Source: Salegentibacter_A chungangensis
GTDB lineage: Bacteria > Bacteroidota > Bacteroidia > Flavobacteriales > Flavobacteriaceae
Direction of reading: 5' to 3'
Assembly: GCF_042678405.1 (NCBI RefSeq)
Contig: NZ_JBHTLI010000001.1
Span: 1 to 64,000, forward strand
Length of the DNA stretch: 64,000 nucleotides
This document shows, in pieces, positions 1 through 9,046 of the stretch. The notes under the pieces are model-generated. The model saw only the letters and a program-made list of their open reading frames with translations, was not told the origin of the DNA and did no database searches. Position 1 is the first letter of the stretch; each line of letters starts with the position of its first letter. The translations under genes and the position numbers were made by a program.

Positions 1-142
1 ATCAATGAACTTTCGTGTAACCATAAAAAAGCTACCTCGCCGAAATAAAAGGAGTTGAACCTTTTCTTAAACCACCACTACCCGTGGATTTCGTTGTTGT
101 TTCAGTCTGTTTCAGATCGCTCGCTTTGCCTGAAAGCGGGTG

Positions 143-175
143 CAAATATACAACCCTTTTTCTTTCCCGAGCAAA
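143..175 (-). promoter_or_regulatory. rRNA-type promoter P1 (leftward)
   Basis: Read on the minus strand there is TTTG (175-172), a 21-nt spacer and TATATTTG (150-143), a full match to the Bacteroidota housekeeping promoter (-33 TTTG, -7 TAnnTTTG). It is followed by a GC-rich start region and, about 130 nt downstream at the window edge, by GTTCATTGA (10-2), a boxA-like element of the kind found in Bacteroidota rRNA leaders. The gene served lies outside the window; an rRNA operon is the likely target by inference. Confidence 0.7.
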
Positions 176-291
176 CATTTTTTAAAGTTTTTTTTGAAAA
201 AAATTTCGAAGCCAAAACTCTAAAAAATTACAGTACTTAAAGAACGTGGCGCCCTGCGCTCAGCCTTATTTGCTGCCGCGCAAAGCGGGTG

Positions 292-325
292 CAAATATAC
301 AGGCTTTTTTTCGAATCCCGCAAAA
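292..325 (-). promoter_or_regulatory. rRNA-type promoter P2 (leftward)
   Basis: On the minus strand TTTTG (325-321), a 21-nt spacer and TATATTTG (299-292) repeat the layout of P1, including the identical 17-nt stretch around the -7 box. A boxA-like GTTCTTTAA follows at 245-237. The repetition of promoter plus boxA-like element argues for a multi-promoter stable-RNA control region. Confidence 0.7.
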
Positions 326-449
326 CTTTTTTTGAAAATTTTTGAAGAGCTTTTCAGAGCAAATCACCCCTACTATCCGAAAAAAACAAGACTCTCAATG
401 AACTTCCGCCTTACCCCCCGAGAGCAAGCCCTCAGCGCCTAAGCGGCTG

Positions 450-479
450 CAAATATACAAGGCTTTTTTCAATAAACAA
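450..479 (-). promoter_or_regulatory. rRNA-type promoter P3 (leftward, most distal)
   Basis: On the minus strand CTTG (TTG at 479-477), a 19-nt spacer and TATATTTG (457-450) form the third promoter of the array. A boxA-like GTTCATTGA follows about 45 nt downstream (403-395). The rest of the first 629 bases holds no supported gene; it is AT-rich apart from short GC-rich segments after each -7 box. Confidence 0.65.
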
Positions 480-629
480 GTCCCGAAGAAAATAATTACA
501 TTTTTCGCAAATCAGCACCGTAATCAACAAAATAAGGGGGAATTCGCAACCAAAACCGGGCAGAACCAATGCCTAACCCACAAAGTCCGTTAATTCATTT
601 AGAAAAAGGACTAACCATAAAGATACGAT

Positions 630-2531
630 TTACATGAAAAAGTTCCAAACAAGGCCAAATCTTATCAGAAAATCGGCGTAAGGATAGCCGGGAGCAGTAA
701 AGTTATTATTTCCCTGTATAAGGGAGTTCACGTGCTGTAGCTTAAAAAATATCCTGGCCTGGTCTACTTTTGCATTGAAAAAGAAATCCACAACAGGGTA
801 ATCACCATACTCTGCAGCATTCTGAACGTAAAATTCAGCAAGAACAGGATCATAAGCATTCATATTATATTGTGTGAAATACTTAAATGTAAACCCGGTT
901 TGCAGGTATAGAGCTTTCTGAAACCAGTGGTCCTTATAATAAAGAGAGTTCCTGGTCACAAACTGAGGCACATTCAGAACATCTTTTCCATCAAGAACGT
1001 TCTGATACATCAGTGTATTATCAACTCCGAACAGACCAAGGTCAAACCCCTTTTCAGCTTTCGCCTTAAAATAGCGAACCTGGCCGGAATACTGATAAGG
1101 CTTCACCATCCCCTCTTCATTCAATCCAAAATAGGCATAATCCTGTATCTGGCTAAGCTGAGCGCTGAGACTCCCAAACCTGCGGGTTTTCAGTTCCCCA
1201 TAGATCTCCTGGGAATTGATATTATCAAAATCATTCTGCCAGTTATAACTTATGTAATCACTTTGATATAACAGAAAATTAAAATCAGGAAGTCTGCTAC
1301 TCTGCTTCAGCCCAAAATCGATCTTATTATCTTCATTAAAGCTATAGCCCGCATTAACCCGGATATAATTCCCGCTAAAATCGTCTCCTAAATTAAGGGA
1401 AGCATCAGCATCCAGGGCAAAACCTCCCAATTGCTTGGAATAACTCCCACCTACATTAAAAACATTTCCCTTCAGGCGATTCTCAATTCTCCCCTCCTCC
1501 TGTTCATATATAGTATTGTAACCGTAATTATAAGTTCTGAAACCGGCATTAAGTTTCAGTTTTCCCAAAACCGAATTATCAAAGGAAACAAAAGCCTCAT
1601 TATAAAGGGATTCGAGCCGAACCACGTCTCTTAAATTAGAAGTTTCAAAAGCATCTCCATAAATCTGGGGCTTTGCAGAGGATTGCTGGAAATCGTATTT
1701 CTTATAATCGAACCTGAAAATATGCCCTACAGAAAACCCCTTTCCGGTTTCCCCTCCTGTTAACCTGTATTTATGATCCAGATAAAACCTTTTTCCATAA
1801 AGCGTGCTCTGCGCATCCTGATACCTCACTTCTAAGACAGACCTGTCTTCAAATTCAGGCTCCTTATCTACGTATTGCTGAATAGCCTGCTGGGAAAGCC
1901 CGCCGTTCTCTTCATTCATAAGATCCTGAGAAACAAAATGAGCTTTAGCCTGGTACCTGTTATTCTTAGACTGATAATTTAGCGTAAACCGGAAATTCCC
2001 CGTACTGGTAAGTTGATGCTGATACTTCCCTAAAGCACGAACTCCTTTATAAGCCACAGAAAAATTAAACCTATCTGAAGTATTTATGGTAAAAAAAGCA
2101 TCCAGTTGCTGCCCCTGTTCAGGCACTGTTTTAAAATAAAGCTCGGTCAAAGGGGTGGGAACCCTGTAATAATAGATATCCCCGACCTCCATAAAATTAA
2201 AATGCCTGGCTCCGGCTCCAAAATCGGGAAAAACACTTTCCGGCTCGCTCTTATAACTTAATGAGTTGTAGGTTTGGCCGGTATTGGAAAATGGCAAGAG
2301 TTCAAAGTTGTCCTTTCTAAGGTAGTTGAACTTGTAATCCTTCTGAATAGTAAGGCTAGTATCTACAAAGGTAGTATCGTTACTTACAGAGATTATCTTA
2401 TAATCCTGAATTGGAGGTTTTATGGTATCTTTCTTTCCTGTATCCACATTTCCCATAGCCGCCGGGTCTCCGGGTTGCGCCTGAAGCAGGGTACAACACA
2501 ATAAAAATACAATAATTAATAACTTCTCCAT
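630..2531 (-). CDS. putative outer-membrane porin (Porin_10-like beta-barrel)
   Basis: A 633-residue exported protein. It opens with a lysine and a hydrophobic stretch ending in LLQAQ (signal peptide), followed by a short polar linker and a long region of alternating polar and aromatic residues ending in aromatics, typical of an outer-membrane barrel. Overall style matches the Bacteroidota putative porin family (PF14121-like); substrate unknown. An in-frame ATG lies 54 nt upstream, but the downstream ATG is chosen because it starts the signal peptide and because a -7 box (TACTTTTG, minus strand 2559-2552) lies between the two, so the upstream ATG would precede the transcript. It is separated from the upstream susCD unit by a strong terminator and so is its own unit. 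Confidence 0.75.
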   Translation of the reverse strand: MEKLLIIVFLLCCTLLQAQPGDPAAMGNVDTGKKDTIKPPIQDYKIISVSNDTTFVDTSLTIQKDYKFNYLRKDNFELLPFSNTGQTYNSLSYKSEPESVFPDFGAGARHFNFMEVGDIYYYRVPTPLTELYFKTVPEQGQQLDAFFTINTSDRFNFSVAYKGVRALGKYQHQLTSTGNFRFTLNYQSKNNRYQAKAHFVSQDLMNEENGGLSQQAIQQYVDKEPEFEDRSVLEVRYQDAQSTLYGKRFYLDHKYRLTGGETGKGFSVGHIFRFDYKKYDFQQSSAKPQIYGDAFETSNLRDVVRLESLYNEAFVSFDNSVLGKLKLNAGFRTYNYGYNTIYEQEEGRIENRLKGNVFNVGGSYSKQLGGFALDADASLNLGDDFSGNYIRVNAGYSFNEDNKIDFGLKQSSRLPDFNFLLYQSDYISYNWQNDFDNINSQEIYGELKTRRFGSLSAQLSQIQDYAYFGLNEEGMVKPYQYSGQVRYFKAKAEKGFDLGLFGVDNTLMYQNVLDGKDVLNVPQFVTRNSLYYKDHWFQKALYLQTGFTFKYFTQYNMNAYDPVLAEFYVQNAAEYGDYPVVDFFFNAKVDQARIFFKLQHVNSLIQGNNNFTAPGYPYADFLIRFGLVWNFFM

Positions 2532-2551
2532 TCTATTACATACAGGTCCAA

Positions 2552-2559
2552 CAAAAGTA
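2552..2559 (-). promoter_or_regulatory. -7 box for the porin gene
   Basis: TACTTTTG on the minus strand fits TAnnTTTG and lies about 20 nt before the chosen ATG. No clear -33 TTG at the right distance was found, so this is a half-supported promoter. Confidence 0.45.
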
Positions 2560-2599
2560 AAATAATTAATCAAATCAGATAACAAATTGGCTTAAACAA

Positions 2600-2627
2600 A
2601 AAAACCGCCTCTCCTGAGGCGGTTTTT
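2600..2627. terminator. intrinsic terminator after susCD unit 1
   Basis: An 11-bp perfect stem (AAAAACCGCCT / AGGCGGTTTTT) with a 6-nt loop, with A- and T-tracts on both sides. It lies 22 nt past the susD stop on the minus strand and before the porin promoter, so it ends the susC-susD transcript. Confidence 0.85.
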
Positions 2628-2648
2628 AATTATAAAAACTGACAATTA

Positions 2649-4106
2649 TTAGCTTGGATTCTGATCTCCGGCACCAATATTATCGTTTGAGTTCAATTCG
2701 TCTTCAGGAATCTGGAATAAGAATTCGTTAGACCCTGCAGGGAACATAAATTTACCAAAGTCTCTGTGATTAGAGCCTTCATAAGTTCTGTCAAGCGGCT
2801 TGCTCAATCTCTTTAGATCGAACCAGGCGAAACCTTCACCCCAAAGCTCAATTCTTCTTTGAAGGTAGATCTCGTCAAGTAACGCCTGCCCTGTAAGAGC
2901 CGGTCTTTCATAACCTGAATCTCTAGAGCTCACAAGCTCAACAAGAACATCGATCCCGGCATCAACCTGCCCGGCACGAACAAGAGCTTCCGCTTCTATA
3001 AGATACATCTCTGCAGATCTCATATAAAGGTAGTCTCCTTCAAAAGAAGAAGTAGCATCCACGAATTTAGTGTTAGATAGCGGAGGGAATCCAAACTCAT
3101 TACCCGCTTCAACAAACACATCTTTTCTTGCATCGGTTTCAGGGATCATACTATAAAGGTTCGCATCGATAAGTTTGTACCCATCAAGCGCACCGGCATA
3201 ACCACCAAGGAAACTGTCATAGTGAGAGAAGAAAGAGGCATAAACAGTACTAGACTCAGAGTCTATATCTGCTCCCCACATCCATTCCTGGTTTCCTATA
3301 TTATCGAAACCGTCATTTACATACTCTTCTCCCGTCATAAGACCATAACCCGTTCTTGCTGCATTAGCAGCGCTGGCTGCTTCAGCCCAGTTACCGGTTT
3401 CCAGGTAAACTTCAGCCAAAAGACCCTGAGCTACGCTCTGGTCGATCTGTTGCTTACTGCTTCTGTTGAATCCTTCCAACAAAGTAACAGCCTGCTCAAG
3501 ATCAGGGATTATCTGGTTGTAAACATCCTGCACAGTACCTCTTCCTTTACCATCAAAAGTAAGACGGTCCGGAACCGGAACCCCCGGAGCACTCTCGTTT
3601 CCTATATAAGAAGGAGAGTAGATCCTTACAAGGTTAAAAAGCGCGAAGCTTTTAAGGGCAAGAGCCTGACCAAAAAGAGCATCCTCTTCAGCAGTTCTGT
3701 TCTCAAGAGTTCCAAGACCATTGATCACGATATTCGCATCTGCAACCACACTATAGTAAGTATTCCATATCAAGCTAGCTCTTGAAGAAGTCTGTACACG
3801 TCCGGTGTAATTATAGAAGAAAATATACCAGTTAAAGTTGTTAAGCACAACATCGTTAGACATATTATCTAAACCTGCGGTAATCCCTCGGTGCCCGTAG
3901 TCGGTGTGAGCAGTAGTTCCACCCACGCCATAGGTTCTTAGATTTGCATAGATACCGTTCACAAGAGCCTCGTTGGCAGCAGGAGTTTCGGCTACCTGCT
4001 CGGCCGAGATAGAACTGGCCGGCTCCGTGTCAAGAAATTCCTTCTCACATCCCGTCATTACGACTGAAAGTGATACTAATAAAATTAAGTATTTAAATAT
4101 TTTCAT
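2649..4106 (-). CDS. SusD/RagB-family surface lipoprotein 1
   Basis: A 485-residue lipoprotein: the N-terminus is a hydrophobic signal ending in the lipobox VMTGC, so the mature protein starts at Cys19 and is anchored in the outer membrane. SusD proteins form the lid that binds a nutrient over the SusC channel. Family features are the N-terminal EKEFLDTEP segment, the TPR-like helical body (segments such as QGLLAEVYLETGNW) and the C-terminal R-R-I-E-L-W-GEG stretch followed by FDLKR. It sits 5 nt after its susC partner and shares its transcript. No glycosidase, lyase or peptidase gene is attached, so the substrate cannot be read from context. Confidence 0.9.
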   Translation of the reverse strand: MKIFKYLILLVSLSVVMTGCEKEFLDTEPASSISAEQVAETPAANEALVNGIYANLRTYGVGGTTAHTDYGHRGITAGLDNMSNDVVLNNFNWYIFFYNYTGRVQTSSRASLIWNTYYSVVADANIVINGLGTLENRTAEEDALFGQALALKSFALFNLVRIYSPSYIGNESAPGVPVPDRLTFDGKGRGTVQDVYNQIIPDLEQAVTLLEGFNRSSKQQIDQSVAQGLLAEVYLETGNWAEAASAANAARTGYGLMTGEEYVNDGFDNIGNQEWMWGADIDSESSTVYASFFSHYDSFLGGYAGALDGYKLIDANLYSMIPETDARKDVFVEAGNEFGFPPLSNTKFVDATSSFEGDYLYMRSAEMYLIEAEALVRAGQVDAGIDVLVELVSSRDSGYERPALTGQALLDEIYLQRRIELWGEGFAWFDLKRLSKPLDRTYEGSNHRDFGKFMFPAGSNEFLFQIPEDELNSNDNIGAGDQNPS

Positions 4107-4111
4107 AACAA

Positions 4112-7100
4112 TTAAAATTTAAGAGTTAGGCCTAAGGAAGTACTTCTTACAAGAGAGTATTCGTTAACAGCATTACCGGTAATACTCAATCTTGGGTCGT
4201 ACCCGTCTCTCGCTTCAGACCATAAATATACGTTATTTGCCGTTGCGTAAATTCTTGCTCCGGCTAATCCGATAGCCTCAACTACATCAGGATCAAAGTC
4301 ATAACCTAAAGTTATATCCTGTAAACTCAGGTAAGAAGCATCAACCAAGAAGAAGTCTGAAGTATTTGACTGATCTATCTCGATCACATCCACTCTTGGA
4401 AGCGCTGCATTAGGATTCTCAGGCGTCCAGGAATTAAGAACATCTTTGTGCAGGTTATTACCCGGTGAAGTAGCATCTAACAGGTTCTGGTAGATTCCGT
4501 CGAAACCATAACCACCAATCTGGTATGCAAAACCTAAATTCAGGCTAAATCCTTTATAGCTTAAGTAAGTGGAGAAACCACCATAAACATCAGGAATTGC
4601 AGACTTGCCTACGTAATATTCAGTAGCGGTTGCGTGATCTTCAGTAGTAGTTCTCTCTCCTGTTGGGTTCCCATCAGCATCAAGCTCATCTACATACCAA
4701 AGAGCATCTCCGTTTTCCTCGTCGATCCCGGCAAACTCTCTCATATAGTAATCGTATCTTGATCTTCCTTCCTGAAGTCTGAAAAGTCCGTCATCAATAA
4801 ACTCGTCCGGTAATCTTGTGATCTCATTCTTGTAATGAGTCCCGTTAAGGTTAAACATCCAGTTGAAGTCTTCTCCTCTGAAAAGCTCAGCCGAAAGACT
4901 AACCTCGATCCCTTTGTTTTCCATATCCCCGATATTCTCAGGACGTGAACCTACACCTTCCGAAATAGCGATCGGGTTAAAGAACAACAGGTCTTCAACT
5001 TTTCTTTCGAAATATTCAGCGTTAATGTTAAGTCTGTTCTCAAAAAGACCTAATTCAAAACCTGCGTTGATGTTAGTAGAGGCTTCCCATTTAAGGTCTT
5101 CGTTTCCTAACTGGAAGAAAGTAACCCCGGGAACATTTCCACCGGCATTTACGATATCGTACTGATCTGTATAAGCGTAATAGTTTCTGTTATCCAGGTC
5201 TCCAACAACGGTCCTGTCATCCTCATAAAGGATGGCGTCGTTCCCCTGCTGACCAAAACTCGCTTTCAGCCTTAAGATGGTTAACCAATCGGCATCGGCC
5301 AGGAAGTCTTCTTTATGTGCAGACCAGGCTCCACCTACACCGTAGAAGTTACCCCACCTGTTATCTGGGTGGAATACAGAAGAACCATCTCTCCTGAAAC
5401 TACCGTTAATAAAGTATTTATTATCGAAGTTATAAGTAAGCCTGGAGAAATAGCCCTCTACAGTATAATCTTTCTGGTACCCGTTAAGGTACTGGATATT
5501 TACCCCGTTATCAAGAACAGGAAGATCATCGATCACAGTTTCTGTTACCTGACCTGCAAGTAATCTAAAGTTATACTCGTTACTTTCGTGACCAAGTAAA
5601 ACAGAAAAAGAGTGATCTCCAAACTGCTTATCCCAGTTCAATAACTGCTGATTAGAGATAGTAGTACCTCTGTTAGATCGTGTAGTAATTCTACCGTTTA
5701 CCTGCTGAGCGTCCCCACCAATCGGGGTAGCGAAAGAAGTAATGTTACCGTTAAAGATATCGGCAGAGAAGTTATAGGTAAAACTGAAGTCTTCCAAGAA
5801 ATGAACAGTAGCGTTCATTCTTCCAGAGAAGTTATCAAAGATATTCTCATCTATATCCAAAAGGTTGGTAGCAACCGGGTTCTGGTTAGCCACAAAAGAA
5901 GGTCTTTCTCCAACAGATCCGCCTTCACCATTACCAAAGTCATAAACCGGAGCGCCATCTGCATCTCTGATGATGTCTCCGTTCGCATCTCTTCCAAAAA
6001 CAGGATAGATAGGAGCAACTTGTCTTGCCCATCCAAAAAGGTTACTGATAGTATTAGAACCTACTCCCTGAAGCGGAGAATCCTGTGTGGTTTGTGCGTA
6101 GTTCACCCCACCACCTATTTCCAACCAATCGGTAGGAGTAAAATCTGTAGTCAATCTCACGGTGGTTCTTTCGAAACCAGAATTGATGGCATATCCTTCA
6201 TCTTTCAGGTTACCCGCAGAGAAGAAAGTCTTAAGAAGATCGTTGTTATATTTCATACTAACATAATTCTCTCTTCTTACCCCTGTCTTAAAAGACTCAT
6301 CCTGCCAGTCATCATTATATAATAATGTAGCATTCGGGTTGATCTGTCCTGTTGCAGGATCGATAAGATTATCATCGGCAACATCATAGTTATTGTAACC
6401 TAAAGAGTAATCTCCCCCGGATACGATTTGTGAAGCGGCAGTTTGTGCAGCTTCAGCCGGAGCAACTCCGGTGTTTATAAGACCAAGTCTCCAGCGATCG
6501 TACCAGGTCTCGTAATATAGTCCCGGATCTGAGAAAATATCATATTCGGGTACCGCCCTGGTATTCACACCAATCTTAGAGTCTACGGTAACTTCAACCC
6601 TGTCGGTATCACCTTTCTTTGTAGTAATAATCACAACCCCGTTAGCTCCTCTACTTCCATAAAGTGCATTGGCTGATGCATCCTTAAGGAAAGTCATCGA
6701 CTTAATATCCTGAGGGTTAATGGAGTTCAGTTTTCCATTGAAAACCACACCATCCACTACATAAAGAGGACTGCTTGAAGAGTTAATAGATCCAATACCT
6801 CTAAAGCGAACCGTTGGATCATCCCCAGGTTGTCCTGTCTGGTTAATAATCTGTACTCCGGGAACCTTACCGGTCAATCCCTGAACCACACTACCGGCCT
6901 GAACCTTACCGATCTCATCATCTCCCAGGGTAGTAACCGAACCGGTGATCTCTTCTTTTCTTTGCTGACCGTAAGCCACCACAACTACTTCTTCAAGAGC
7001 TCCGGCTTCTTCGGCCATAACAACATTCATTGTATTATCAGCACCAACTACAACTTCTTTAGTACCAAAACCTACATAACTAAAAACCAATGATTGACCT

Positions 7101-7300
7101 TCTTCTACCTTAATAGAATAATTTCCGTCAAAATCAGTCTGAGTACCATTATTGGTACCCTTTTCGATCACATTTACCCCAAGTAAAGGCAAACCTGCAT
7201 CATCGGTCACCGTACCGGAAACCGTCTTTTCCTGTGCATACGACAAATGCACTACAAACGCTAATAACAGCGTAAGAATTCCATTTAATCCTTTTTTCAT
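4112..7300 (-). CDS. SusC/RagA-family TonB-linked outer-membrane receptor 1
   Basis: A 1062-residue TonB-dependent transporter. Order: signal peptide (about 1-22, ending SYAQ), a carboxypeptidase-regulatory-like domain (about 24-100, with GTVTDDAG and FDGNYSI), a TonB-box-like EEVVVVAYG near residues 103-111, the plug domain (PGVQI, LYVVDGV, LYGSRGANGVV), and a roughly 800-residue barrel ending in the aromatic LTLKF signal. It imports nutrients captured by the adjacent SusD using TonB energy. The start is preceded by a 35-nt leader motif shared with the second susC. No N-terminal STN domain is present, so coupling to an anti-sigma factor is not indicated. Confidence 0.93.
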   Translation of the reverse strand: MKKGLNGILTLLLAFVVHLSYAQEKTVSGTVTDDAGLPLLGVNVIEKGTNNGTQTDFDGNYSIKVEEGQSLVFSYVGFGTKEVVVGADNTMNVVMAEEAGALEEVVVVAYGQQRKEEITGSVTTLGDDEIGKVQAGSVVQGLTGKVPGVQIINQTGQPGDDPTVRFRGIGSINSSSSPLYVVDGVVFNGKLNSINPQDIKSMTFLKDASANALYGSRGANGVVIITTKKGDTDRVEVTVDSKIGVNTRAVPEYDIFSDPGLYYETWYDRWRLGLINTGVAPAEAAQTAASQIVSGGDYSLGYNNYDVADDNLIDPATGQINPNATLLYNDDWQDESFKTGVRRENYVSMKYNNDLLKTFFSAGNLKDEGYAINSGFERTTVRLTTDFTPTDWLEIGGGVNYAQTTQDSPLQGVGSNTISNLFGWARQVAPIYPVFGRDANGDIIRDADGAPVYDFGNGEGGSVGERPSFVANQNPVATNLLDIDENIFDNFSGRMNATVHFLEDFSFTYNFSADIFNGNITSFATPIGGDAQQVNGRITTRSNRGTTISNQQLLNWDKQFGDHSFSVLLGHESNEYNFRLLAGQVTETVIDDLPVLDNGVNIQYLNGYQKDYTVEGYFSRLTYNFDNKYFINGSFRRDGSSVFHPDNRWGNFYGVGGAWSAHKEDFLADADWLTILRLKASFGQQGNDAILYEDDRTVVGDLDNRNYYAYTDQYDIVNAGGNVPGVTFFQLGNEDLKWEASTNINAGFELGLFENRLNINAEYFERKVEDLLFFNPIAISEGVGSRPENIGDMENKGIEVSLSAELFRGEDFNWMFNLNGTHYKNEITRLPDEFIDDGLFRLQEGRSRYDYYMREFAGIDEENGDALWYVDELDADGNPTGERTTTEDHATATEYYVGKSAIPDVYGGFSTYLSYKGFSLNLGFAYQIGGYGFDGIYQNLLDATSPGNNLHKDVLNSWTPENPNAALPRVDVIEIDQSNTSDFFLVDASYLSLQDITLGYDFDPDVVEAIGLAGARIYATANNVYLWSEARDGYDPRLSITGNAVNEYSLVRSTSLGLTLKF

Positions 7301-7325
7301 TATTTATAAATTTGAATTAGCCTAA

Positions 7326-7360
7326 CCGCTAAAATCTTAATAATTCCTTAACAATGCAAG
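7326..7360 (-). promoter_or_regulatory. conserved susC leader/promoter motif, copy 1
   Basis: This 35-nt segment starts with CTTG, contains TTAA and AATTATTAAGA, and ends in TTTTAGCGG. It aligns without gaps to 12238-12204 at 24 of 35 positions, and both copies lie exactly 25 nt before the ATG. It may be a promoter (TTG near the start) or an RNA leader element controlling susC translation. Confidence 0.6.
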
Positions 7361-7408
7361 TTTGTGTAATTCAAAAACATTCTGAAAGTTTTAACTTTTC
7401 GCAGCGGT

Positions 7409-7418
7409 AAAACGTTTT
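7409..7418. promoter_or_regulatory. palindrome upstream of susC 1, possible operator
   Basis: AAAACGTTTT is a perfect 10-bp palindrome about 110 nt upstream of the susC start. Such CG-centred palindromes are typical of LacI/GntR-type operators, but no such regulator is encoded nearby, so the role is speculative. Confidence 0.25.
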
Positions 7419-7539
7419 CGACAGGATTTATATCAGCTCATAACGCGCTTTATAAGCGGTTTTGTAGTAAAAAGTGGCAAAAACCAAAGAATTCAATAAA
7501 AATGAAGATTACTTAAATCTTGTTAAATCCCTAAACAAA

Positions 7540-7565
7540 AAAAGCTGCCTTTTCAGGCAGCTTTT
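7540..7565. terminator. intrinsic terminator after susCD unit 2
   Basis: An 11-bp perfect stem (AAAAGCTGCCT / AGGCAGCTTTT) with a 4-nt loop and flanking A/T tracts, 27 nt past the stop of the second susD. It separates the two susCD transcripts. Confidence 0.85.
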
Positions 7566-7592
7566 ATATCTAAACTATTATTTAAGAGTGCA

Positions 7593-9035
7593 TTATCTCC
7601 AACCTCCGTCAGAATAATCTTCTCCGGCAGTTCCTTCTCCACCTCCAAAGGTATAGATTGGAAGTCCGGCAGCATCCAATGCAGCTCCAGGAACCGGGAA
7701 ATGCTTAGGAGTTCCTTCCTGAAGAAGGTCGTGACCTCTCATTTCAAAGAAACCTAATCCCATTCCTGTATTGATCAATTCTACCATTCTCTCGTAGAAG
7801 ATCGCATCAGCAACTGCTTCTTCAGTAGCGTCAATTGGAGCAAGACCTCCTCTTTCCACTCTACTGCTTGAGTTTATTACGGCTGCAGCCTCATCTACAT
7901 TCCCTAGCATTAAGTGAGCTTCGGCAAGGTAAAGATCGTTCTCAGCCTCAAGGATCTCAGGAGTAGACATCGTCCATCCAGAGTTTGTCTGGTAATCATA
8001 ACGCTGATGTCTGTATGTACTCCAGTGGTAAGTACCACGGTTAGCTGGGAAATCCTGGTAACTCAGGTATTCAAAATCTTCAGCTAATCTGGCATCCGGA
8101 CTTTCAGCCTCAGGAAGGTTTGTTTCACCTTCTGGCCAGTAAGCAGGATAATCCTCATCTAACATATTAATGATTCTAAGATCGATACGACCCCATCCCG
8201 GGTAGATTGAGTAGTACACCCACTCGGTATACCAGTTCACCCATCCGTCACTCATTACATTTACGTCATAAGTTACTCCGTTTTGGGCATAATTCAATAC
8301 TCTGTTCCAGTCAAGGTTCATTCTTTGCTCCTCGTTACGAGCCGAGTTTACAAGAATTCTTGCAGCAAAAGTGTTAAGGAACTGGCTCCATTGTTCGCTG
8401 GAAAGCTCCATTCCGTTAACCTGATTAGACATCGTAAAAGACCCTCTGTCTGCAGCTGCAATAGCAAGATCCAGTTTTTCAAGAGCTAACTGAGTAGCCT
8501 CCTGGTAACCGATCGGCTCACCATCATTTAGAGTTCCGGTTTCATCTGAAGGGAATACCCTGTCAAAGATCAGCGCCAGGTAACCTAAAGAAGCACCCTG
8601 ACCGAATCTGGCCAAAGACTCATACTTATCTGTATTAGAGAATACACCGTCTCCCTGAATACCAACCATAATCGCGTTAGCATCTGCCAATACGGCGTGA
8701 AGAGAGTTGAAGTAAGTCTCGGTCACTGCAGAGTTACCATAAGTAGAACTGTTATTCCAGGCAATACGTGGCTCGCTGGACATATCTCTCATCGCGGCGT
8801 TACCCCAGGACATAGTTCCCTGGTCTGCCATTGTAGAAACTGCAAGTCCAGGTCCGTTATAAGCATTTACCGTGTTATACCAGTTTTGAAAAAGCTTGTC
8901 GGCTGTAGATTCAATACCGATCTGATCACTACTTGGCTGTTCAAGATTCTCAACATCTAGGTCAGAATTGAAATCATCACAAGAAGCAAACATCAGGGCA
9001 AACACAGCCAAGAATGTTATTTTTATTGTCTTCAT
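7593..9035 (-). CDS. SusD/RagB-family surface lipoprotein 2
   Basis: A 480-residue lipoprotein with signal peptide and lipobox FASC (Cys19), followed by an acidic linker DDFNSDLD. The body has SusD-like helices, including LYLAEAHLMLGNVDEAAA and a C-terminal IFYERMVELINTG segment equivalent to the RRIEL region. The later part resembles the SusD-like variants that lack the classical C-terminal FDLKR end. It lies 11 nt after its SusC partner. Neither this pair nor the other has a degradative enzyme beside it, so the ligand is unknown; peptide, glycan or another polymer are all possible. Confidence 0.85.
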   Translation of the reverse strand: MKTIKITFLAVFALMFASCDDFNSDLDVENLEQPSSDQIGIESTADKLFQNWYNTVNAYNGPGLAVSTMADQGTMSWGNAAMRDMSSEPRIAWNNSSTYGNSAVTETYFNSLHAVLADANAIMVGIQGDGVFSNTDKYESLARFGQGASLGYLALIFDRVFPSDETGTLNDGEPIGYQEATQLALEKLDLAIAAADRGSFTMSNQVNGMELSSEQWSQFLNTFAARILVNSARNEEQRMNLDWNRVLNYAQNGVTYDVNVMSDGWVNWYTEWVYYSIYPGWGRIDLRIINMLDEDYPAYWPEGETNLPEAESPDARLAEDFEYLSYQDFPANRGTYHWSTYRHQRYDYQTNSGWTMSTPEILEAENDLYLAEAHLMLGNVDEAAAVINSSSRVERGGLAPIDATEEAVADAIFYERMVELINTGMGLGFFEMRGHDLLQEGTPKHFPVPGAALDAAGLPIYTFGGGEGTAGEDYSDGGWR

Positions 9036-9046
9036 AATAATTTTTT

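Noticed and set aside
55..240. A 61-codon frame over the left promoter array
   Set aside because: It crosses a promoter -7 box and boxA-like element, has runs of Phe from T-rich DNA and no start signal.
1..480. The three repeats as a CRISPR-like or mobile-element array
   Set aside because: Only short promoter-like cores are repeated, the intervals are unequal and no cas or transposase gene is near.
2532..2585. Upstream ATG extension of the porin gene
   Set aside because: The extension precedes the signal peptide and contains the likely -7 box, so it would not be in the transcript.
3222..3785. A 187-codon plus-strand frame inside susD 1
   Set aside because: Antisense to a clear SusD gene; composition is that of a shadow frame rich in Ser, Ile and Arg.
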